Of a stretch of 64,000 bases of DNA, positions 17,339 to 27,482 are shown piece by piece; position 1 is the first letter of the stretch; each line of letters begins with the position of its first letter. The DNA is from Planctomycetota bacterium. GTDB lineage: Bacteria; Planctomycetota; UBA1135; UBA2386. The notes beneath the pieces are model-generated. The model was not told the DNA's origin, made no database searches, and worked only from the letters and a program-made list of their open reading frames with translations. Location: the NCBI GenBank assembly GCA_016713175.1, contig JADJPQ010000008.1, positions 186,001 to 250,000 of the forward strand, given 5' to 3'. The position numbers and the translations under genes were made by a program.

Positions 17339-19150
17339 ATGCAACGTCGATGGACTTGTTGGCTCGCACTGGTGATCGGGCTCGCCGTGGCGCCGGCGCA
17401 GGAAGGGCAACCGGCTCCGGTGGCCCAGCCGGTGTCGCCGCCCGCGGCGCCGGCTGATCGGCTGCAGGCCCTGCTGCAGGAACTCGCGGCGCTGGATGCC
17501 GCGGCGTGGCAGGCGCGGATCACCGCGTTGCAGAACAAGATCGTCGCCGAGGATCAGCGCGCCGCAGCGTTGAAGGCGCAGGCGGCGGCGTTGCTGGAGC
17601 AGGCGGCGCAGGCCGAGGTTGCCGGCAAGGCCGTACAGGCGGAGATCGCGCGCTTGCAGGAATTGCAGAAGCTGCTGCAGGCGGGCCCGCCGACGCGGCT
17701 CGAGCCGATGCCGGCGACACCGCCGATCGCGATGCCAGGCGGCGCGCCGATGGCCGCGCCGATGCCGGCGGCGGCTCCCGAAGTGGCGATTGCGCAACCG
17801 GCCGCGGCGCCAAAGACCGGGACGGCCGCGGCGCCGGCCGAGCTGGTCACCTGGGCGCAGATCGAACCACTGTTCGCCGAACGCTGCTCGGCCTGCCATG
17901 AGCCGAGCGAAGCCAAGGGTGGCCTCGACATCACGACGTTCGCCGCGACCCGCAAAGGCGGTGGTTCGGGTCGCACGCTGGTGCCCGGCGAGCCCGACTC
18001 GAGCCGGCTGTTCCTGATGATCACGCAACAGGAACGCCCGTTCATGCCCAAGGGCGAGGACCAGCTGAGCAAGGAGCAGATCGCCAGGGTGCGGACGTGG
18101 ATCGAACAGGGCGCCAGCGAGACCGAGGCGCAGGCCCGAGCGTTCGTGGCCAGGCGGCAGGCGGCAGCGAAGGCCACCGCGACGGCAACTGCGGGCGCGA
18201 CGACGGCGGGGCCGTTGCCGAACGGCTGGCCGGCGGTGCCACTGCGGACACCGGCACGGCCGCCCGCGGTGCGTTCGCTGGTGCGCAGTCCGAACGCTGC
18301 GTTGCTGGCGATGCCCGGTATCGGTCAGGTGCTGTTGTTCGATGGGGAGCTGCGCCCGCTGGCGGTGCTGCCGATCGAGGCGTCGCGGGTCGATGCCCTG
18401 ACGTTCTCCGAAGATGGCACCCTGCTGGCGGCGGCGGTCGGTGAGCCCGGTCGGCATGGGCAGGTCGCCGTCTTCGAGGTCGCCAGTGGCCGGCGGGTCG
18501 CGTCGTGCGGCAACGAGCGCGATGTGCCGTTGGCGATCGCCGTGCACGCGGGCAGCGGGCGGGTGGCGCTTGGCGGTGCCGGCAAGCGGGTGCGCATGTT
18601 CGCGTTGGCCGACGGTCAGGAACAGTGGGCCGCCACGCACGACGACTTCGTGTTGGCGCTGGCGTTCACGCACGACGGCGTGCTGCTGGCGGCCGGCGAT
18701 CGCACGGGTGCGGTGCATCTGTGGGAGACCGACGGCGGCCAGATCGCCGAGTCGTTGCCCGGCAGTCGACCGGCGATCGCGGCCATGGTGATGACCGCGG
18801 GCAACCTGCTGATCGTCGGCGACGCCGGCGGCGCGGTCGCCGGCCATGAGGCGTTGTCAGGACGTCAGGTGTGGCGCCAACAGGCCCATGACGGCGAAGT
18901 CACTGGTCTGGCTTTGGCACCGGACGGCACGATCGCCAGCGTCGGCAGCGATGGCCGCATCCGCAGACTTGCCGCCGACGGCAAGTTGCAGGCGCGTTCG
19001 GTGCCGGTGGGCGACTGGTTGCTGGCGACCGCTTTCGGCGTCGATGCGGGCACGGTGTTTGCCGGCGACGCCGCCGGTCGGGTGTTTGCTTTCGGCAAGG
19101 ATGAACGGCAGGAACTGCGCCGCGTGGTGCCGCTGGCGCCCGCGCAGTGA
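17339..19150 (+). CDS. Exported cytochrome c-like domain fused to a WD40-type propeller
   Basis: 603 residues. ATG 17339 is chosen (GAGG just upstream); GTG 17336 is an alternative. A signal peptide (MQRRWTCWLALVIGLAVAPA) is followed by a coiled coil (about 40-115; ALKAQAAALLEQAAQAEVAG) and a Pro/Ala linker. A planctomycete cytochrome c-like domain comes next (WAQIEPLFAERCSACHEPS; the CSACH heme site; PDSSRLFLMI; RPFMPKGEDQLS). The C-terminal 320 residues are WD40-like repeats (LAFTHDGVLLAAGDRTGAVH, LALAPDGTIASVGSDGRIR). Combined c-type cytochrome and WD40 proteins are typical partners of DUF1501/DUF1553 operons. The next gene starts at or just after its stop. Confidence 0.88.
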   Translation: MQRRWTCWLALVIGLAVAPAQEGQPAPVAQPVSPPAAPADRLQALLQELAALDAAAWQARITALQNKIVAEDQRAAALKAQAAALLEQAAQAEVAGKAVQAEIARLQELQKLLQAGPPTRLEPMPATPPIAMPGGAPMAAPMPAAAPEVAIAQPAAAPKTGTAAAPAELVTWAQIEPLFAERCSACHEPSEAKGGLDITTFAATRKGGGSGRTLVPGEPDSSRLFLMITQQERPFMPKGEDQLSKEQIARVRTWIEQGASETEAQARAFVARRQAAAKATATATAGATTAGPLPNGWPAVPLRTPARPPAVRSLVRSPNAALLAMPGIGQVLLFDGELRPLAVLPIEASRVDALTFSEDGTLLAAAVGEPGRHGQVAVFEVASGRRVASCGNERDVPLAIAVHAGSGRVALGGAGKRVRMFALADGQEQWAATHDDFVLALAFTHDGVLLAAGDRTGAVHLWETDGGQIAESLPGSRPAIAAMVMTAGNLLIVGDAGGAVAGHEALSGRQVWRQQAHDGEVTGLALAPDGTIASVGSDGRIRRLAADGKLQARSVPVGDWLLATAFGVDAGTVFAGDAAGRVFAFGKDERQELRRVVPLAPAQ

Positions 19151-19176
19151 TCGCCACCCCGGTTCCCCTTCTCTCC

Positions 19177-20619
19177 ATGCGTGATCCTTCCTGTCGGCGG
19201 TCGTGGTTGGCCGCATCCTGCTTGTCCCTGGTCCTGCCGCTGGTGGCCCAGTCACCGCCGCTGTCGGTGGGGCCGGTGTTCCCGCACTTGACGGTGATGG
19301 CGCCCGCCGCCGGCAGCGACAGCGAGACCGGCATCGGCGCCCTGGTGCCGTGGGCCGACCGCCTGTGGGCGATCGGCTATGTCGCGCACACCCGCGGCGA
19401 CGGCATCGGGCTCTACGAGATCGATGAACGGCTGCAGATGAAGCTGCACCCGATGTCGGTGACCGGCACCTTCGCCAATCGCCTGGTGCATTGGGAATCG
19501 AAGCAGGTGTTCCTCGGTCCGCATGCCATCGCGGCTGACGGCTCGGTCCGCAACATCGAGGCCTTGACCCGGCATCGGCTGACGGCGACTGCGCGCCACC
19601 TGCGCGACCCGGCCGGCAAGGTCTACATGCTGACGATGGAGGGTCTGTTGTTCGAGGTCGATGTGGCCACGCTCCTGTGCACCCAGTTGTTCGACCTGAC
19701 GCGCGAACTGCATCTGCCGACCGGGGCGGTGCCGCACTTCAAGGGTGCACACACGGCCCAGGGTCGCCTGGTGGTCGCCAACAACACCTACGACGAACGC
19801 GAGTACCTCGGCCATCGGCGCGGCGGTCGGCTGGCGGAGTGGGCCGGCGGCAGCTGGATGATCCTCGAGGAAGAGCCGTTCGTCGAAGTGGCCGGCAAGC
19901 AGAACCCGACCGCTGGCGCCGCCTACGGCAACACGCTGTTCGCGGTGGGCTGGGATCGCGCGTCGGTGATCCTGCGCGTGCTGCACGCCGAGCAGTGGAG
20001 CAGGTACCGTCTGCCCAAGGGCTCCGGCTCCTGGGATCACGCCTGGAACACCGAGTGGATGCGGATCCGCGAGGCCCAGACCGAGCGCTACCTGATGGAT
20101 GCGTTCGGGCTGTTCTACGAACTGTCACCGCTGGTCTACGGGGGCCGGCTGCAAGGCGTGCACCCGATCTGTCGCCACCTGCGCATCGTGCCCGACTTCT
20201 GCCATTGGCGCGGCCTGCTGGTACTGGCCGGCGACCAGACCGACAACGCCGTCGGTCAGCCGCAGAGCGGGTTGTGGCTGGGTGAGATCGACGCGCTGTG
20301 GCGCTTTGGCAAGCCGACCGGCGAAGGCGCGGTCTGGCGCGATGAACGGGTGCTGGCCGGCGTGCCGTCGGATCCGATGCTGATGCAGGGCTTCGATCGC
20401 AAGGTGTTGCACCTGACGAACGATGGCGAACGGCCGGTGCTGGTCACCATCGAGGTCGATGTGCTCGGCGATGGCCGCTTCCGGCGTTATGGCTGCCACG
20501 AAGTGACCGGTGGCGGCGGCTACGTGCATCACGAGTTCCCGGCCGGGTTCGCGGCGCGATGGGTACGGCTGGTCAGCAACGGCGAGACCGTGCTGACCGG
20601 GCACTTCGTGTTCTCGTAG
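19177..20619 (+). CDS. Secreted propeller-like protein of unknown function
   Basis: 480 residues from ATG 19177. A GTG at 19147 overlapping the previous stop is also in frame and could be the coupled start, adding ten residues. The signal peptide core is SWLAASCLSLVLPLVAQ. The rest has repeated beta-strand units with Trp and Asp turns (WADRLWAIGYVAHTRGDGIG, AYGNTLFAVGWDRASVIL, LVLAGDQTDNAVGQPQSGL) consistent with a propeller, without a clear family motif. As the last gene of the DUF1501 run it is probably co-expressed. Its stop is 1 bp from that of the convergent gene at 20621. Confidence 0.72.
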   Translation: MRDPSCRRSWLAASCLSLVLPLVAQSPPLSVGPVFPHLTVMAPAAGSDSETGIGALVPWADRLWAIGYVAHTRGDGIGLYEIDERLQMKLHPMSVTGTFANRLVHWESKQVFLGPHAIAADGSVRNIEALTRHRLTATARHLRDPAGKVYMLTMEGLLFEVDVATLLCTQLFDLTRELHLPTGAVPHFKGAHTAQGRLVVANNTYDEREYLGHRRGGRLAEWAGGSWMILEEEPFVEVAGKQNPTAGAAYGNTLFAVGWDRASVILRVLHAEQWSRYRLPKGSGSWDHAWNTEWMRIREAQTERYLMDAFGLFYELSPLVYGGRLQGVHPICRHLRIVPDFCHWRGLLVLAGDQTDNAVGQPQSGLWLGEIDALWRFGKPTGEGAVWRDERVLAGVPSDPMLMQGFDRKVLHLTNDGERPVLVTIEVDVLGDGRFRRYGCHEVTGGGGYVHHEFPAGFAARWVRLVSNGETVLTGHFVFS

Positions 20620-20620
20620 A

Positions 20621-21046
20621 TCAGTCGACCGGCGGCAGCGGGACGCCGCCGATGCCGCACGGGACGTTGGCGAAGTTGAACACCGCACCGAACACGACCG
20701 GCGCTCGGGGCACACAGCGCGCGCCGAGATCGAGGATCGACAACCGCACTGGCACGCAGTCGCACCGGATCCCCATCACCGGGATCGCGTGGGTGATCAC
20801 GGCGTCGAAGCCGAACCTGTGGCCGAAGCCGTCGTGGGCCGGAATCTCGATGACCCACTCCGGGCATCCGGGCAGCGTCAGCGCGGCGCCGAAGAACCGG
20901 TGGGTCAGTCCCGGGCAGGTCTGGCTGCCGCTCACGATCACATGGCGCGGGACCGGCACCATGCCGGTATGCGAACACTGGGCTGCGGCCGCCTGGCCGA
21001 TGGCCAGCGCCAACAGCGGAACCGACTGGAACGAAAAAACTCGCAT
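20621..21046 (-). CDS. Small secreted Cys-containing beta-rich protein
   Basis: 141 residues from ATG 21046. A strong AAGGAG sits 8 nt upstream on the minus strand and fixes the start. A signal peptide (VFSFQSVPLLALAIGQAAAA) precedes a short Cys-containing beta-rich mature protein of about 118 residues (CPGLTHRFFGAALTLPGC, IRCDCVPVRLSILDLGARC, NVPCGIGGVPLPP). It resembles a stand-alone version of the C-terminal domain found at the end of the propeller and LVIVD proteins in this window. Function unknown; extracellular. Confidence 0.72.
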   Translation of the reverse strand: MRVFSFQSVPLLALAIGQAAAAQCSHTGMVPVPRHVIVSGSQTCPGLTHRFFGAALTLPGCPEWVIEIPAHDGFGHRFGFDAVITHAIPVMGIRCDCVPVRLSILDLGARCVPRAPVVFGAVFNFANVPCGIGGVPLPPVD

Positions 21047-21179
21047 GACAGACTCCTTACCCTGGAGCGGGCAGTGGCGCAGCACCATGCTGCGCTCATT
21101 CTTCCTGTGCACGGCGAGTGCTTCCCGGTGACAGCCGGTCGCGCGGGTTTTCGCCGGCCCGCGCCTCCGGCTGCGGGCC

Positions 21180-21458
21180 TCAGCCCTTCATGTGGCCGGA
21201 GACCAGCTTCGTCATCTCGAACATCGAGACGACTGCCTTGCCGTTGAACACCTTCTTCAGCAGGTCGTCGGCCTTGATGTTGCGCTTGTTCTTCTGGTCC
21301 TGCAGGCCGTTCTTCTTGATGTAGTCCCACAGCTTCTTGGTGATCGCGCTGCGCGGCTGCGGCTCGCTGCCGACGACTGCGGCCAGGACTTCGTCCGGCT
21401 GCACGGGTTTCATCAGGGCGGGATTGACCTTCTTGGTTGCTTTCTTGGCGGCGCTCAT
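21180..21458 (-). CDS. SWIB/MDM2 domain protein
   Basis: 92 residues from ATG 21458. After a Lys-rich N-terminus (MSAAKKATKKVNPALMKPVQ) the whole protein is a SWIB domain: LAAVVGSEPQPRSAITKKLW, DYIKKNGLQDQKNKRNIKAD and DLLKKVFNGKAVVSMFEM match the family strand-helix pattern, including the YIKxxxLQD core. In eukaryotes SWIB domains occur in chromatin-remodelling complexes. In bacteria stand-alone forms are known in Chlamydiae and relatives, often in histone-like or topoisomerase contexts. The basic tail suggests nucleic-acid or nucleoid association, which is inference. It is cytosolic, with no signal peptide. Confidence 0.93.
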   Translation of the reverse strand: MSAAKKATKKVNPALMKPVQPDEVLAAVVGSEPQPRSAITKKLWDYIKKNGLQDQKNKRNIKADDLLKKVFNGKAVVSMFEMTKLVSGHMKG

Positions 21459-21699
21459 GCGACCGGGAAGGCTAGCAAGCTTTCGGTTCCACGCGAAACC
21501 GATCGGCGTTCTTTCTCAACGGCCGTCGTCGGCCAGTGGCCATCGGGCCTCTGGCCGACGCGGATCCGCAGCGCCTGGACTGCCGCAGGGTTGCTTCGGA
21601 TCATGACTTGTGTCGATCGGGCAGGTCGGGGCACGCCTCGACTCGGGGCGAGGCCGCCGCCGAAAAGGCGACGATCCACCGCGACGACTTCGCCAGGTC

Positions 21700-23033
<1,334 letters not shown>

Positions 23034-23351
23034 CCACCTCCCAGGTTCTCCCGGGTCGTGGGCTCGATGGCAAGGTCCGGCCGGCTCCGACTGGCCGGAC
23101 CACGGCCTTCTGAACAGCTCAAGATCGAACTGAACGTGAGCAGACTCAGTGAACCGAGGGCTGTCACAGCCCCCTGCCGTACGATAGCCGTACGATATCG
23201 GGATCCGGCGTCGCTCCCGAATCGGGCCTGAGTTGGCCCGCTCGAGACCTCGCGATCCACCGTCGGTAGGCGCACTGGTAGGTGGTGAAGGTGTCGATAC
23301 CGCCATCAACTGTCCGCTGCCGACGTCCGGCGTTGTAGCGACCCGCGGCGC
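23034..23351. other. Gene-free stretch with an 11-bp tandem repeat
   Basis: No credible gene is seen between the kinase remnant and the 3' end of the cassette gene at 23352. The only structure noticed is two adjacent near-identical 11-mers, CCGTACGATAG and CCGTACGATAT, at 23177-23198. They could be an operator or simply a slipped duplication. Base composition drops towards that of the cassette, so the boundary of the transferred segment may fall here. Confidence 0.4.
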
Positions 23352-24377
23352 TTACTGGCCCCGTAGGGAACGCGTGTCCTGCCAGCCAGGTTGCATGATG
23401 CGCGTCATTGACGAAGGTGCCTCGTACCACAGGCCGTACATCCTTGCACTCCAACTGAACAACTCGCGCGCATGTTGCGCCAGGTGCCGATACAGGTCAA
23501 TCAGGTCCTGAATGGTGCCCGCCGACGACGGGAGGCATGGAAGCTCTGTCCGAGTATCGCCCTGCGAACGTGTGGGTAGATTGCGGACCTTGCGACGACC
23601 TGCGACGCCAGGTCTCCAGAACCTGGAGAAGCGCATCGAGTGCGCCTCCTGGAAATAGTCGACATGCCTCAGAAATCGATCACTTTCGACGCAGGCGCCA
23701 AGCAGAACTTCGGCGACGGATTCGCTTTCCGATCTGGTCTGCAAGTGCGTTGCAACGAGCATCCGATCCATCAGAATGGCCCACTCCTGACTAAGTTTCA
23801 TGACGTCATCTTTCCCAGCGGGAGTAAACGAGGAAAAAGGCATGTCGATGACGGTTCTGTAGAGGTCCGCGATGCCCTGTTGGATCCCCATCAGGTGAGC
23901 GTTGATCGCCAAGAAGTAGTGTGCAGTCTCTCGAAGGAAGGCACTCAGCGAGTACCTGCCGCCATGTCGGAAGCCCGCGCCAGGCCTCATCAGACAAGGA
24001 TGCAATGCGCCGGCGCTCTTGCATGCAGTTGGACTCGCCTTGTTACGGCACGCCGCTGCCGCCTGACGTCGGCGCAAATAGAATTCCAGCTGGTAATCCT
24101 GCAAGCCATCCCGCAGAAACTTGGCGATCTCATTCAACTCGTCTCGCGAAACCCGCCAAAGTCGCGAGGGATGAGATTTGCGTGGGGCGCCAGCCAAATG
24201 CATTATCGACTGCGAAATCGCCCCATGGACCCATCGCATGGGCATTAGGGAGTCCAGATCAACAAACCATGCTCTCCCCTTCGGGTCAAACATTCGTGGG
24301 AGAGTGATTCCGAGGACTGGGTCGCGTCTTACAGTCTGTCTTCCCTTGTCGGGCACAGAATGTCGGGGGTGGGACAC
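23352..24377 (-). CDS. Unrecognised cytosolic protein, second gene of a lower-GC cassette
   Basis: 341 residues from GTG 24377, 4 bp after the stop of the gene before it, so the two are surely one transcript. An internal ATG (RMFDPKGRAWFVDLDSLMP) about 30 residues in is an alternative start. There is no signal peptide or clear membrane segment. The protein looks mostly helical, with many aromatic and charged residues (FLRDGLQDYQLEFYLRRRQ; ILMDRMLVATHLQTRSES; DLIDLYRHLAQHARELFSW). I do not recognise a domain. The segment YFLAIN followed by AD after ten residues resembles YRLAIN..AD in the partner, hinting at distant relationship. Base use is plainly less GC-biased than that of neighbours. Confidence 0.65.
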   Translation of the reverse strand: MSHPRHSVPDKGRQTVRRDPVLGITLPRMFDPKGRAWFVDLDSLMPMRWVHGAISQSIMHLAGAPRKSHPSRLWRVSRDELNEIAKFLRDGLQDYQLEFYLRRRQAAAACRNKASPTACKSAGALHPCLMRPGAGFRHGGRYSLSAFLRETAHYFLAINAHLMGIQQGIADLYRTVIDMPFSSFTPAGKDDVMKLSQEWAILMDRMLVATHLQTRSESESVAEVLLGACVESDRFLRHVDYFQEAHSMRFSRFWRPGVAGRRKVRNLPTRSQGDTRTELPCLPSSAGTIQDLIDLYRHLAQHARELFSWSARMYGLWYEAPSSMTRIMQPGWQDTRSLRGQ

Positions 24378-24381
24378 GTCA

Positions 24382-25929
24382 TCACTCCTTTGCCCGATTC
24401 TGATCGACGCTCCTCGTCTGCTTTGCTCGCGTGCCTCGTGAATCGAGAGTCTCGCGGTTGCTCGCCAACTTTCGCTCCAGCTTCACGAATTTGTTCAAGC
24501 CTCCGGTTGCTTGCAGGGCCTTGGCAAGGAACGCGGCAGCGTGCTTGACTTGTTGCTGTTTGCCGCCTCTCGCGAAGATCCGCTTAGCAAAAGCTTCCTC
24601 CAATGCGACCGCGTAGAGGCGTTGGACCGGGACCATGCCATTGGAACGGATCTCGGCCTGATACAGGCTCCATGCAATCACTTCCAGGCACTTGTCACGG
24701 AGGAATGCGAGGGTGGCCCGCTTCCGATCTTTGCGATACCCAGGATAATGCATGAGTAGCTCCAACGGTTTCTTGGATTCGGTCAATCTGAGACGAATTT
24801 CTGGCAGTGCATACTTGACGACGTATGAAGCTCTAGCGGCCTGCCTTCGGCGTTCGTGGTCAGCGCGGGCCAGCGCAACTTGCCGCAGTATCGAGTCCTT
24901 CATAATCAGGGAAGTCTTACTATCATCGCTCTCCACCCAGCGGGCAATTTCCCAAAGCTGCGAGAACAGATCCCCGTAGTCCGCAACGTGGAACACAGCG
25001 CCGTGGAATGTGTTGATCGCGAGTCGATAGCACGCCGCGCGTTCCATCAGGCCGTGATACGTATTCGGCCACTTGTCCTGATCTTCAGCGCTGATTACAT
25101 GGCGACCGTAGAGGTCGCTGCCTCGCAAGACGGGGCGCCAGAACAAGAGGTGGAACACAGACGCTACAAACGAAGGCACCGGAGCCCAGTATCGTAGTGA
25201 TGAATAGTAGTTCAAAGACGATGGCGACACCGCAATAGCCTTGGGTGGGGAAGGCTCGACAAACAGCAACTCCTTGCTGTGATTCTCCGTTCCCCCGTCC
25301 TTGCCGAGATCTGAGTCGAACACTGCCAATAGACTCTGCAGGCCCCGTGGCAGGTTCCGATAGAGTAGCTGGATCCGCAAGAGGTCCTCGGCGTCCGGCT
25401 CGCTTCTCTCCATGCGTATCTGCGCAGGTGTCAATTGATAGACTATCCGATTGTCGAGATCGTACTGAAGCTGATTGTTGTGCACTAGTCGAACAACAGG
25501 CTTGCCGTAAAGGCTAGACTTGGTAACTTGCAGACCCTTCAGTTTCTCCACGACACGCTCCTTGAGGGCGCCACACGCCTTCCAATTGCCGTCGAACCAA
25601 GACTTGACCAAATCATCTGCTTCCTTCGACTTGGCCAAGTCAGTATCTTCGGTCAGCCAGCGCGCCATCTGGGACTGGTTCTCCTCGACAGAGACACCCC
25701 GCTCATCAAAGCCAAGGGCCGGCAGCCTGGGTCGTTCGCCATCAGATCGTGCCTCACCGTACTGAACGCTCTTGCTTGTCGGATCTGCACGAAGTGGCCC
25801 TGCGCCTTGCAGCAGTTGGCCGAGACGATCCGTGTTGCAGCGAACGTCACCGTGGGCCAAGTCTGGGCGAGGCTCGCAGTAACGGCGGAGACACTCAAGG
25901 CTTTCCAAGTTGTCCAACGCGTCTTCCAT
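24382..25929 (-). CDS. Unrecognised protein, first gene of a lower-GC cassette
   Basis: 515 residues from ATG 25929. The frame is open further upstream, but the sequence there (25930-26130) overlaps nothing recognisable and has no better start. The line 24781-24840 is 50% G+C by my count, against 68% for a core line (14041-14100), which indicates acquisition by transfer. No signal peptide. Notable segments are ELLFVEPSPPKAIAVSP, YYSSLRYWAPVPSFVASVF (a possible hydrophobic patch), ACYRLAINTFHGAVFHVAD and a basic C-terminal helix region (KHAAAFLAKALQATGGLNK). No nuclease, ATPase or helicase motif was found. A mobile defence or effector role is speculation from context only. Confidence 0.65.
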   Translation of the reverse strand: MEDALDNLESLECLRRYCEPRPDLAHGDVRCNTDRLGQLLQGAGPLRADPTSKSVQYGEARSDGERPRLPALGFDERGVSVEENQSQMARWLTEDTDLAKSKEADDLVKSWFDGNWKACGALKERVVEKLKGLQVTKSSLYGKPVVRLVHNNQLQYDLDNRIVYQLTPAQIRMERSEPDAEDLLRIQLLYRNLPRGLQSLLAVFDSDLGKDGGTENHSKELLFVEPSPPKAIAVSPSSLNYYSSLRYWAPVPSFVASVFHLLFWRPVLRGSDLYGRHVISAEDQDKWPNTYHGLMERAACYRLAINTFHGAVFHVADYGDLFSQLWEIARWVESDDSKTSLIMKDSILRQVALARADHERRRQAARASYVVKYALPEIRLRLTESKKPLELLMHYPGYRKDRKRATLAFLRDKCLEVIAWSLYQAEIRSNGMVPVQRLYAVALEEAFAKRIFARGGKQQQVKHAAAFLAKALQATGGLNKFVKLERKLASNRETLDSRGTRAKQTRSVDQNRAKE

Positions 25930-26130
25930 GAACGGATGAGATCTGGGCGCCGTGGCTTTCGCAACCGGAACATCGGGGATTCGCGCAAGACCATGTGCGT
26001 GTCGTGCCGGAGCGTGGGCGGGCTGGGCCGTGTGAGCCTGCTGAACATCATGCGGCGACGCTGCGAGTGCTGCTGCTCGAGGCTTGGTTGAGACGCCGGC
26101 GCCCTTGAGTTGGCCGGAGTAGCGCGACCG

Positions 26131-27378
26131 TCAGGCACTCAGGGCGCCGAGCGCGCGCACCAGCGCGTCGAGTTCCGCCGGCGTCGTGTAGACGTGCGGC
26201 GTGATTCGCACGCCGCGCACCTCGGCGTAGTCGATCGGCACGGTCCAGACCCGGTAGCGGTCGAACAGTGCGTTCGCCAGGTCCGCGGGCTTCATCCCGT
26301 CGATGCCGACGGTGGCGATCGCACACGAACGTTGCGGGTCGGTCGGCGTGAACAACCGGATCCGCGGCTTGCCGCGCACGCGGTCGGTCCACGACCGTTG
26401 CAGATGCCGCAGCCGCGCTTCCTTGCGCTGGCTGCCGAGACTCTCGTGGAAGGTCAGCGCGTCGGCGATCGCCAGGTCGGTGTGCGCCGGATGCGTGCCG
26501 GTGTGGTTGAGCCGCAGGATGTCGTCGTCGGCGCGGCCGTCGCCGAACAGCGGCCAGGTGCCGGCGATCTTGTCCTTCCTGATCCACAGGATGCCGGCGC
26601 CGAGCGGACACCCGAGCCACTTGTGCAGGCTGGCCCCGTAGTAGTCGCAGCCGAGGTCCTGGATCTTGAAGTCCAGGTGCGCGAACGCGTGCGCGCCGTC
26701 GACCATCACCGCCACGCCGCGGGCGTGTGCCATGTCGGCGATCTTGCGCACCGGCAGGATCTGGCCGGTGATGTTCACCAGGTGGCAGACCATCAGCAGC
26801 CTGGTCTTGTCGGTGATCGCATCGGCGTAGAGCTTGACGATCTCGTCGTCGTCGCGCGGATCGTGCGGCAGCGACACGAACCGGTTGACGATGCCATGAC
26901 GCCTGGCCTGCAGCGCGAACATGTCGAGCATCGCGCCGTAGTCCTGGCGAGCCATCACCGCCTCGTCGCCAGGACGCCACGATTGCCCGCCGATGACGGT
27001 GTCGAGCGACTCGGTGGTGTTCCTGGTGATGATCAGTTCGTCGGCCGGCACGCCGGCGAACGCCGCGAGCCGATCGCGCGCGGCCAGCTTGTCGGCGAGC
27101 TGGCGGGTCCGCATGTAGCGCGAGGCCTGGAAGTTCACCGCCCGGACATGGCCGATCAGCGCCTCGAGCACCGGTTCGGCCGCCATCGAGTAGTAGCCGT
27201 TCTCGAGATTGATGTAGTCCGTGGTGAGTCGGTACTTGCCACGGACCTCGGTCCAGAACGTCTCGTCCTGTGCCAGTTTCGCCGGTGGCAGCGCGGCCCA
27301 GCGTGCCCAGGTGCGCTCGCCGAGCAACGCACCGATCGTCAAGCTGCCGACCGACCGCAAGAACCCGCGCTTGTCCAT
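26131..27378 (-). CDS. Class V aminotransferase (isopenicillin-N-epimerase-like)
   Basis: 415 residues from ATG 27378. The N-terminus MDKRGFLRSVGSLTIGALLG looks like an export signal, possibly Tat-type although only KR is present. The fold-type I PLP pattern is clear: INLENGYYSMAAEPVLEAL, ELIITRNTTESLDTVIGG (cofactor phosphate site), VAVMVDGAHAFAHLDF (Asp pairing with the PLP ring), and ASLHKWLGCPLGAG with the Schiff-base lysine at about residue 253. The end GVRITPHVYTTPAELDALV is typical of the family. Substrate cannot be told from sequence; desulfurase or epimerase chemistry are both possible. It starts divergently from the HEAT protein at 27483. Confidence 0.9.
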   Translation of the reverse strand: MDKRGFLRSVGSLTIGALLGERTWARWAALPPAKLAQDETFWTEVRGKYRLTTDYINLENGYYSMAAEPVLEALIGHVRAVNFQASRYMRTRQLADKLAARDRLAAFAGVPADELIITRNTTESLDTVIGGQSWRPGDEAVMARQDYGAMLDMFALQARRHGIVNRFVSLPHDPRDDDEIVKLYADAITDKTRLLMVCHLVNITGQILPVRKIADMAHARGVAVMVDGAHAFAHLDFKIQDLGCDYYGASLHKWLGCPLGAGILWIRKDKIAGTWPLFGDGRADDDILRLNHTGTHPAHTDLAIADALTFHESLGSQRKEARLRHLQRSWTDRVRGKPRIRLFTPTDPQRSCAIATVGIDGMKPADLANALFDRYRVWTVPIDYAEVRGVRITPHVYTTPAELDALVRALGALSA

Positions 27379-27482
27379 GCTGCGGTTGTACCGCCGGCAG
27401 CCGGGAATCCGTCCGCAGGAACTGACGCGGGCCGGCAAGGGTGGCTCCGAGCCGGTACGATGGTTGCCCCGGCGGCGAACCC

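Noticed and set aside
23177..23198. Tandem 11-mers as a CRISPR-like or attachment site
   Set aside because: Only two units, no spacers, no integrase or matching second site seen.
25930..26130. Open frame linking the aminotransferase stop (TGA 26131-26133) to the 515-residue cassette gene
   Set aside because: Same frame for about 67 codons, but no SECIS-like structure, no redox motif and a sharp change of composition; coincidence is more likely than a fusion.
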